Shown in pieces: positions 1-4,771 of a DNA stretch of 5,706 nt. The stretch comes from DATKEK01 sp035512195 (GTDB lineage Bacteria > Pseudomonadota > Gammaproteobacteria > Burkholderiales > Eutrophovitaceae). The DNA lies in assembly GCA_035512195.1 (NCBI GenBank), contig DATKEK010000330.1:1-5706 (forward strand), written 5' to 3'. The position numbers and the translations under genes were made by a program. The notes beneath the pieces are model-generated. The model saw nothing but the letters and a program-made list of their open reading frames with translations. It ran no database searches and was not told the origin of the DNA. Numbering within the stretch: position 1 is the stretch's first letter; each line of letters begins with the position of its first letter.

Positions 1-418
1 GCGCTTTTGCCAGGTGCGGAATGCAGGCCTGCGAGCAGACGTAGGTGCCGCGGGCATTGATCGAATACATCAGGTCGAAGCGTTTCGCCGGCGTGGCCAG
101 GGTGCCGGTCAGGCTGATGGCGCTGGCGTTGTTCACCAGGATGTCGATGCCGCCGAACGTCTCCGCCGCCTGCGTCACCGCAGCCTGCACCGCCGATTCG
201 TCGCGGATGTCGAGCTGGATCGCCAGCGCGCGTCCGCCGGCCGATTCGACCTCTTCCGCGGCATCATGGATTGTGCCCTTCAGCTTCGGGTGCGGCTCCG
301 CGGTCTTGGCGGTCACCACGATGTTGGCGCCATCCTTCGCGAATCGCACCGCGATCTCGCGTCCGATCCCGCGCGATGCACCCGTAATGAATACCGTCTT
401 GTTCTTCAGCTTGCTCAA
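1..418 (-). CDS. HSDL2-like short-chain dehydrogenase/reductase, N-terminal 139 residues (partial)
   Basis: NAD(P)-dependent short-chain dehydrogenase cut by the left window edge. The visible part is a Rossmann fold: TGASRGIG nucleotide-binding motif at residues 12-19, acidic LDI at 69-71, NNAS at 96-99, and the structural Asn of the SDR tetrad in SINARG (N121). The catalytic YxxxK lies outside the window. The AKTAEPHPKLKGTI segment (37-50) and NNASAISLTGTLATPAKR (96-113) are highly characteristic of HSDL2 (hydroxysteroid dehydrogenase-like 2), a lipid-associated SDR whose exact substrate is not firmly known. The start must be the TTG at 418-416: an in-frame TGA sits four codons upstream (430-428), no other start lies between, and GAGGAG (429-424) is 5 nt before the TTG. 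It follows the crotonase gene by 166 nt in the same direction, so co-transcription is possible but not shown. Family call is strong; the reaction is not determinable here. Confidence 0.9.
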   Translation of the reverse strand, partial: MSKLKNKTVFITGASRGIGREIAVRFAKDGANIVVTAKTAEPHPKLKGTIHDAAEEVESAGGRALAIQLDIRDESAVQAAVTQAAETFGGIDILVNNASAISLTGTLATPAKRFDLMYSINARGTYVCSQACIPHLAKA

Positions 419-423
419 AGACG

Positions 424-429
424 CTCCTC
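424..429 (-). promoter_or_regulatory. Ribosome binding site deciding the TTG start of the SDR gene
   Basis: GAGGAG lies 5 nt upstream of the TTG at 418-416. Together with the in-frame stop at 430-428 it fixes a non-ATG start for the SDR gene, which ATG-only gene calling would miss. Confidence 0.75.
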
Positions 430-490
430 AGCTTCAAATGTCAAGAATGCCCTACCACAGAGTCAAAGGGGGGAGAACCGGGTTGTGCAG

Positions 491-530
491 TCCTTCGTGA
501 GCCGTCGCTCTTCCTTCGTGGCCTTTCGTG
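491..530 (-). repeat. Three short CACGAAGG-like direct repeats in the crotonase-SDR spacer
   Basis: On the minus strand this spacer carries CACGAAAGG (530-522), CACGAAGGA (520-512) and CACGAAGGA (499-491). Copy starts are 10 and 21 bp apart, close to whole helical turns. The rest of the 419-584 spacer holds no convincing gene, no tRNA and no clear terminator. Short CACGAAGG strings of this sort occur as dispersed intergenic repeats in various bacterial genomes, so this may be a remnant of such an element rather than a binding-site array. Function is unknown. Confidence 0.45.
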
Positions 531-584
531 TCAACGCGTTTGCTGCGCTTGCTTCAAAGCTCATGCTAGCCAAATGCCGTAACG

Positions 585-1370
585 TCAGACGCCTTTGAAC
601 GCCGGTTTGCGCTTCTCCACGAATGCGGAGATGCCCTCCCGCAGATCGGCGGTGCGCGCACAACGCGAGAACGCTTCCAGTTCCAGTTCCATCTGCGTTT
701 CGATGGAGTTGCCGGGCGATGCGTTCAGCAGGCATTTGGCCTCCGCGTACGCCCGTGTCGGCCCGGCCGCGAGGCGCTGCGCGATCTCGTTCGCGCGCTG
801 CCCGAATTCGGCCGCCGGCACCACCCAGTTCACCAAACCGATGGACTTCGCGGTCTGCGCATCGAAACGGTCCGGCAGCATCGCCAGTTCCAGCGCCTTG
901 CGCTGACCGACCAGCCGCGACAGGAAATGCGTGCTGCCACCGTCCGGACTCGCGCCGATATTGGCGTAAGCGAGCGTAAAGCGGGCATCGTCCGCGGCAA
1001 TCGCGAGATCCGCGGCGCACATCAGGCTCATTCCCGCGCCGGCGACGGCGCCATGGACTGCGGCCAGCACCGGCTTGTCCATGCGCCGCAGCGCGAGAAT
1101 GGCGAAGTGCAGTTCGCGGCCCCAGCGCACGATCAACTCGGGCAGTTCGTCCAGGTGCCGGTGAAACAGCGGCACGTCGCCGCCCGCGCAGAATGCCGGC
1201 CCTTCCCCGCGCAGCATCACCGCCCTGACGCCGCCATCGCGCGCAAGCGCTTCGGTCTCGTCTTTCAGCGCCGCCATCATTTCGCCGTCGATCGCGTTCA
1301 ATGCCTGCGGGCGGTTGAGCGTCATGACCGCAAGCGCTCCATCCCGCGAAACGTTCAGGTTGCCGGACAC
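585..1370 (-). CDS. Crotonase-family enoyl-CoA hydratase/isomerase
   Basis: Crotonase-superfamily protein of 261 residues from the GTG at 1370-1368, normal for the family. Visible signatures are LNRPQALNAI (18-27), the first oxyanion-hole segment GPAFCAGGD (57-65), AAVHGAVAGAGMSL (103-116) supplying the second oxyanion-hole glycine, and IGASPDGG (138-145). The two glutamates of classical hydratases (Glu144 and Glu164 in rat mitochondrial enoyl-CoA hydratase) align with Ser115 and Tyr135. Asp143 matches the acidic residue used by PaaG-type and other isomerase-like members. It is therefore more likely an enoyl-CoA isomerase or related enzyme than a simple hydratase. The GTG is preferred over an upstream ATG at 1394-1392 because GAGGT (1381-1377) is 6 nt before it and the protein then begins where the family normally does; the ATG would overlap fadE by 20 nt and add eight residues. 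It sits 4 nt after the fadE stop, so translational coupling is likely. Family certain, reaction uncertain. Confidence 0.92.
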   Translation of the reverse strand: MSGNLNVSRDGALAVMTLNRPQALNAIDGEMMAALKDETEALARDGGVRAVMLRGEGPAFCAGGDVPLFHRHLDELPELIVRWGRELHFAILALRRMDKPVLAAVHGAVAGAGMSLMCAADLAIAADDARFTLAYANIGASPDGGSTHFLSRLVGQRKALELAMLPDRFDAQTAKSIGLVNWVVPAAEFGQRANEIAQRLAAGPTRAYAEAKCLLNASPGNSIETQMELELEAFSRCARTADLREGISAFVEKRKPAFKGV

Positions 1371-1374
1371 GCCT

Positions 1375-3861
1375 CTACCTCGAGTACGTGCCATCCAGTG
1401 CGGTCACCGTCGCCGGTTCGCGCGTCGGCGCCACGTTGCGCCCGATATCCTGCGGGAAGTCGTCGACCATGATGCAGGCGTGACGCAGCTTCCAGAATCG
1501 CCTGAGTACGCCGGCCTCTTCTTTCGACAGGATGCCCTTGTCCACCGCGGCCGCGAGGCGCACTTCGTCGGTGAATCCCTCTACCACGCCGGCCCGGGCC
1601 GCCGCGCGCAACTTCGCCTCCACCGCGTCGCCTGCCGGTGCGGCCTCCAGCGCGAGTTCGAGATTGTCGATCGGATCGTCCTCGCTTTTCCAGATAAACG
1701 TGTTGTTGGTCAGCCGGTCGCGCACCTGTGACGGTTCCATCATGATCTGCGCGATGCGGTGTCCAAGCTGGTCGCCGGGCGCCCGGAATACGCGGCCCCA
1801 CGGGAAGATCATGAAGCGCATCTTCCACGCCGCGAGCCGGTTCGGAAAATTTGCGAACACTCCATGAAACGCGTCCTCGATGCGCAGTAGCGCATCCTGC
1901 GCCGCCCATTGCGCCAGCGGCAGGTCGGCGCGCTGGCGGCCGTCGTCCTCGTAGCGCTTCAGCACGGCCGAGACCAGATACATCTGGCTGAGAATGTCGC
2001 CGAGGCGGCCCGACAGCTTCTCCCGGCGCTTCAGGCTGCCGCCAAGGAACAGCATGGTCAGGTCGGCGGCAAACGCGAACCCCGCGGAAAGCCGCGTGAG
2101 TTGCTGGTAGGTGCGCTTCAGTTCCGGCGCGCCCGGCACCCGCACGAAGCGCGCGCCGGTCAGCCCGAGCCAGAGCGCCCTGGCCGCATTGCCGAGGACG
2201 AAACGCACGTGCCCCCAGAACGCCCGGTCGAAGTCGTCGGACGCCTTTGCGCGATCGGTTTCGCGCGTCGCCGCGATCTCGTCCAGCACGAACGGATGGC
2301 AGCGGATGGCACCCTGGCCAAAGATCATCATGCTGCGGGTCAGGATGTTGGCGCCCTCTACGGTGATGCCGATCGGGATCTGCTGGTACGCGCGGCCGAG
2401 ATAATTGTTCGGTCCGAGGCAGATGCCCTTGCCGCCGTGAACGTCCATGGCGTCGTTGATGACCTGGCGGGCGCGTTCGGTGCAGTGATACTTCACGATC
2501 GCCGAGATCACCGACGGCTTCTCTCCGAGGTCGACCGCGCCCGCGGTCATGGTGCGCGCCGCTTCCAGCAGATAGGTGTTGCCGCCGATGCGCGCCATCG
2601 CTTCCTCGACGCCTTCGAACTTGCCGATCGGCAGCTTGAACTGGCTGCGCACGCGCGCGTATGCGCCGGTCGCGCGGGTGGCGATCTTCGCCGCGCCGAC
2701 GCTGGATGACGGCAGCGAGATCGAGCGCCCCGCCGCCAGCGACTCCATCAGCATGCGCCAGCCTTGTCCCACGAAAGCCTGCCCGCCGATCACCCACTCC
2801 ATCGGGACGAACACGTCCTCGCCCCAGTTCGGGCCGTTCTGGAACGATGCGTTCAGCGGGAAGTGTCGGCGGCCGATGTTGACGCCGGGATGCCTGGTCG
2901 GAATCAGCGCAAGCGTGATGCCAATGTCCCGCTCGCTGCCGATCAGGCCATCGGGATCGTGCAGCTTGAACGCCAGTCCGAGCAGCGTCGCCACCGGGCC
3001 TAGCGTGATGTAGCGCTTCTCCCACGTCAGCCGAATGCCGAGCACTTCCTTGCCTTCGTGCACGCCCTTGCACACGATGCCGAAGTCCGGAATGGAGCCG
3101 GCGTCGGACCCGGCTTCCGGGCTGGTCAACGCGAAGCAGGGCATTTCCTGGCCCTTCGCCAGTCGCGGCAGATAGTAGTTCTTCTGCTCCTCGGTGCCGT
3201 AATGCAGCAGCAGTTCCGCCGGCCCGAGAGAGTTCGGCACCATCACCGAAACGCAGGCGGTCGCATTTCGCGTGGCCAGCTTCTGCACCACCTGCGAGTG
3301 CGCGAAGGCGGAAAAACCAAGTCCGCCGTACTCGCGCGGAATGATCATGCCGAGGAAGCCCTTGTCCTGGATGAACTGCCAGACTTCCGGCGGAAGGTCG
3401 TTCAGTTCATGGGAGATCTGCCAGTCGTCGCACATGCGGCAGAGCTCCTGCACCGGCCCGTCGATGAACGCCTGTTCCTCTGCGGTCACGGTCGGCTTCG
3501 GAATCGCCAGCAGTTTCTGCCACTTGGGGTTGCCGCTGAACAGTTCGCCGTCCCACCACACCGTGCCCGCATCCAGCGCTTCCTGCTCGGTCTGCGAAAC
3601 CTGCGGCAGCGCCTTGCGAAACCAGCCGAGCAGCGGATCGCTGATCAGGCCGCGGCGCAACCCCGGCACGAACAGGATCGCGCCGACCACCAGTGCAGCG
3701 GTCCAGACGAAAGTCAGCGTGCCGGCGCCGGCACCGGACCAGATCGTAAGCGCGCTGAGATAGCCGACGCCCCCGACCACCCATGCCGTGGACATCGCAC
3801 GCCAGTAGGCCAGCCCCCAAATCACGGCAATCGCGGCCAGCAACCATAACAGGGCGTTCAT
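1375..3861 (-). CDS. fadE: Membrane-associated acyl-CoA dehydrogenase, FadE type
   Basis: FAD-dependent acyl-CoA dehydrogenase that oxidises acyl-CoA to trans-2-enoyl-CoA, the first step of fatty acid beta-oxidation. The 828 residues match E. coli FadE (814) end to end. Order of parts: hydrophobic N-terminal segments at about 3-20, 26-42 and 50-66, suggesting membrane association; FadE-specific linker with DAGTVWWDGELF (97-108); dehydrogenase core with YGGLGFSAFA (178-187), the flavin/substrate segment FALTSPEAGSDAG (243-255) and GRRHFPLN (330-337); VEGANILTRSMMIFGQGAIR (501-520), with E502 in the usual catalytic-base position; then the FadE-type C-terminal helical region (about 525-810) including GGSLKRREKLSGRLGDILSQ (607-626). 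The ATG at 3861-3859 is chosen because AAGGAG lies 7 nt upstream and the protein then begins directly with the first hydrophobic segment; a longer reading back to 3966 would run 35 low-complexity residues into psrA. It follows psrA by 25 nt and is probably in the same transcript, under the operator upstream of psrA. No damage is seen. Confidence 0.97.
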   Translation of the reverse strand: MNALLWLLAAIAVIWGLAYWRAMSTAWVVGGVGYLSALTIWSGAGAGTLTFVWTAALVVGAILFVPGLRRGLISDPLLGWFRKALPQVSQTEQEALDAGTVWWDGELFSGNPKWQKLLAIPKPTVTAEEQAFIDGPVQELCRMCDDWQISHELNDLPPEVWQFIQDKGFLGMIIPREYGGLGFSAFAHSQVVQKLATRNATACVSVMVPNSLGPAELLLHYGTEEQKNYYLPRLAKGQEMPCFALTSPEAGSDAGSIPDFGIVCKGVHEGKEVLGIRLTWEKRYITLGPVATLLGLAFKLHDPDGLIGSERDIGITLALIPTRHPGVNIGRRHFPLNASFQNGPNWGEDVFVPMEWVIGGQAFVGQGWRMLMESLAAGRSISLPSSSVGAAKIATRATGAYARVRSQFKLPIGKFEGVEEAMARIGGNTYLLEAARTMTAGAVDLGEKPSVISAIVKYHCTERARQVINDAMDVHGGKGICLGPNNYLGRAYQQIPIGITVEGANILTRSMMIFGQGAIRCHPFVLDEIAATRETDRAKASDDFDRAFWGHVRFVLGNAARALWLGLTGARFVRVPGAPELKRTYQQLTRLSAGFAFAADLTMLFLGGSLKRREKLSGRLGDILSQMYLVSAVLKRYEDDGRQRADLPLAQWAAQDALLRIEDAFHGVFANFPNRLAAWKMRFMIFPWGRVFRAPGDQLGHRIAQIMMEPSQVRDRLTNNTFIWKSEDDPIDNLELALEAAPAGDAVEAKLRAAARAGVVEGFTDEVRLAAAVDKGILSKEEAGVLRRFWKLRHACIMVDDFPQDIGRNVAPTREPATVTALDGTYSR
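1377..1381 (-). promoter_or_regulatory. Ribosome binding site of the crotonase gene, overlapping the fadE stop
   Basis: GAGGT lies 6 nt upstream of the GTG start at 1370 and its last base falls within the fadE TAG stop (1377-1375). This supports the GTG start and coupled translation of the two genes. Confidence 0.55.
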
Positions 3862-3868
3862 CGATACT

Positions 3869-3874
3869 CTCCTT
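3869..3874 (-). promoter_or_regulatory. Strong ribosome binding site of fadE
   Basis: AAGGAG, within AAAGGAGA, lies 7 nt upstream of the fadE ATG (3861). It decides the start against the in-frame ATG at 3966, which lies inside the regulator gene. Confidence 0.85.
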
Positions 3875-3886
3875 TGCGTTCGCGGC

Positions 3887-4615
3887 TCAGGCGGCCTTGC
3901 GGCTGCCCACCGCGTTGATGGATTTGCGTGCGGCGATGCTGCCGCGCCGGGCCTGCGAGTCGGCAAGCGGGGCCTTGAGGCCGGCCGCCAGAAAAGGTAC
4001 CAGCCGGCGAATGATCGACTCCGCGTCGTCCACGCCGTCCAGCTGGCAGCTGCCGATCAGCTGCAGCGCGTCGTTTCCCGCCATGGTGTAGGACATGGCG
4101 CCAAACATGAAATGCATGCGCCAGGCGAGGTCCTGCTCCGGGACGTGCGGCAGCGCGCGGGAGAACGCGTCCTTGAACCGGATGATCACTTCCCGGTAAT
4201 GCGCCGGTAGCGTCTCGCGCACATAACTGGCCGGTTCGGAGATCGCGCGCCCCAGCAGGCGCAGGAAGACCGCACCGCCACCGAGCGGATCGCGGCTCAC
4301 CTGCAGGGCCGGAACCACGATCGCCTCGACGATCCGCTCGACCGGCAGCGCGCGGCCCTGCGCCTTGTCCTCCAGCCGGTCCAGGTAAGCGAGCCGCGCT
4401 GCATTCAGCGGACCGAGCCGCCGTTCGAACACTTCGCGAATCAGCGACTCCTTGGAACCAAAGTGATAATTCACCGCCGCCAGGTTCACCCGCGCCTTCG
4501 CGGTGATCATGCGCAGCGATGTGGCCGCGTAGCCACGCTCCATGAACAGGGTCTCGGCGGCCGCGAGAATACGGTCACGGGTATCGGGCAGGCTGGCGGA
4601 GGATCGTAGCGACAT
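3887..4615 (-). CDS. psrA: TetR-family transcriptional regulator, PsrA-like
   Basis: One-component TetR regulator of 242 residues (P. aeruginosa PsrA is about 233). The N-terminal helix-turn-helix domain covers about 10-57, with RDRILAAAETLFMERGYAATSLRMI (13-37) leading into the recognition region VNLAAVNYHFGSKESLI (43-59), nearly identical to PsrA. The C-terminal ligand domain (about 90-215) keeps PsrA-like stretches: FLRLLGRAISEP (117-128), WRMHFMFGAMSYTMAG (165-180) and RLVPFLAAGLKA (204-215). PsrA proteins sense long-chain fatty acids or acyl-CoA and repress their own gene and beta-oxidation genes while activating others in Pseudomonas. The context agrees: fadE starts 25 nt downstream and an exact PsrA-type operator lies 45 nt upstream of the start. 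The ribosome binding site is weak (GGGGT about 10 nt before ATG), in keeping with a low-abundance repressor. The last roughly 25 residues are a basic, family-variable tail. Inferred role: fatty-acid-responsive local repressor of this operon. Confidence 0.92.
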   Translation of the reverse strand: MSLRSSASLPDTRDRILAAAETLFMERGYAATSLRMITAKARVNLAAVNYHFGSKESLIREVFERRLGPLNAARLAYLDRLEDKAQGRALPVERIVEAIVVPALQVSRDPLGGGAVFLRLLGRAISEPASYVRETLPAHYREVIIRFKDAFSRALPHVPEQDLAWRMHFMFGAMSYTMAGNDALQLIGSCQLDGVDDAESIIRRLVPFLAAGLKAPLADSQARRGSIAARKSINAVGSRKAA

Positions 4616-4659
4616 AAACCAGAAGACCCCGCTGTAAGTAATTTGGTTTCGAACACAAA

Positions 4660-4679
4660 ATTCAAACGAACGTTTGAAT
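4660..4679 (-). promoter_or_regulatory. PsrA-type operator, perfect 20-bp palindrome
   Basis: ATTCAAACGAACGTTTGAAT has perfect 9-bp arms (ATTCAAACG/CGTTTGAAT) around a 2-bp centre. Its core CAAAC-N4-GTTTG is an exact match to the published PsrA consensus (G/C)AAAC-N2-4-GTTT(G/C). It is 45 nt upstream of the PsrA-like gene and overlaps the end of the predicted -10 box and the likely transcription start, a position suited to autorepression. The match and position are seen; binding is inferred. Confidence 0.88.
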
Positions 4680-4707
4680 CATGCTGTGGGCGAGGTCCGG
4701 CTGTCAA
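4678..4707 (-). promoter_or_regulatory. Predicted sigma-70 promoter of the psrA-fadE-crotonase operon
   Basis: A perfect -35 box TTGACA (4707-4702) is followed after 18 bp by CATGAT (4683-4678), which matches four of six bases of the -10 consensus. The likely start of transcription falls inside the operator near 4671, giving an untranslated leader of roughly 55 nt before the psrA ATG. The -35 is strong; the exact -10 is less certain. Confidence 0.6.
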
Positions 4708-4717
4708 CAGCAGAAAT

Positions 4718-4747
4718 GCACAACGGGCGCCGAAGCGCCCGTTGTGC
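4718..4747 (-). terminator. Rho-independent terminator with UUCG loop, after the acyl-CoA dehydrogenase gene
   Basis: On the minus-strand transcript a perfect 13-bp stem (GCACAACGGGCGC with GCGCCCGTTGTGC) closes a C(UUCG)G tetraloop, an exceptionally stable hairpin. It is followed by ATTTCT, a short, imperfect U-run. It begins 24 nt after the stop codon at 4774-4772 and ends 10 bp before the -35 box of the next operon. Confidence 0.82.
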
Positions 4748-4755
4748 GATCGATG

Positions 4756-4771
4756 CCGGCCGCGAGGCCGG
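4756..4771 (-). other. Short GC hairpin directly after the stop codon
   Basis: CCGGCC and GGCCGG pair as a 6-bp stem around a 4-nt loop, immediately after the stop codon of the acyl-CoA dehydrogenase. With no U-run of its own it is probably an accessory structure, for example 3'-end protection, in front of the main terminator at 4747-4718. Confidence 0.4.

Noticed and set aside
438..466. Possible promoter for the SDR gene: TTGACT (466-461), 17 bp, TGACAT (443-438)
   Set aside because: The -35 is good but the -10 matches only three of six consensus bases, so it does not stand out from chance.
14..598. Plus-strand open frames over the SDR gene and the spacer
   Set aside because: The minus-strand frame encodes a clear SDR Rossmann fold with an RBS-supported TTG start; the plus-strand translations are low-complexity.
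553..599. Inverted repeat TTCAAAG...CTTTGAA around the crotonase stop codon
   Set aside because: Arms are only 7 bp with a 33-nt loop and no U-run follows, so it is not a credible terminator.
1909..2709. Plus-strand open frame of 266 codons opposite fadE
   Set aside because: Antisense shadow of a high-GC gene: Arg/Ala/His-rich composition, no motif, and no supporting ribosome binding site noticed.
1355..3073. Long open frame (572 codons) on the minus strand, out of frame with fadE
   Set aside because: It lies wholly across the fadE/crotonase region in another frame, is dominated by Arg/Gly/Ala from GC-rich codons and shows no recognisable domain, whereas the fadE frame matches its family end to end.
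3058..3849. Plus-strand open frame of 263 codons opposite the 5' part of fadE
   Set aside because: Same antisense-shadow pattern; it covers the well-supported FadE N-terminal and core regions and has no recognisable family.
3862..3966. Extended 863-residue FadE starting at the ATG at 3966
   Set aside because: The extra 35 residues are Pro/Arg/Ala-rich, overlap the psrA coding region and lack homology; a strong ribosome binding site marks the ATG at 3861.
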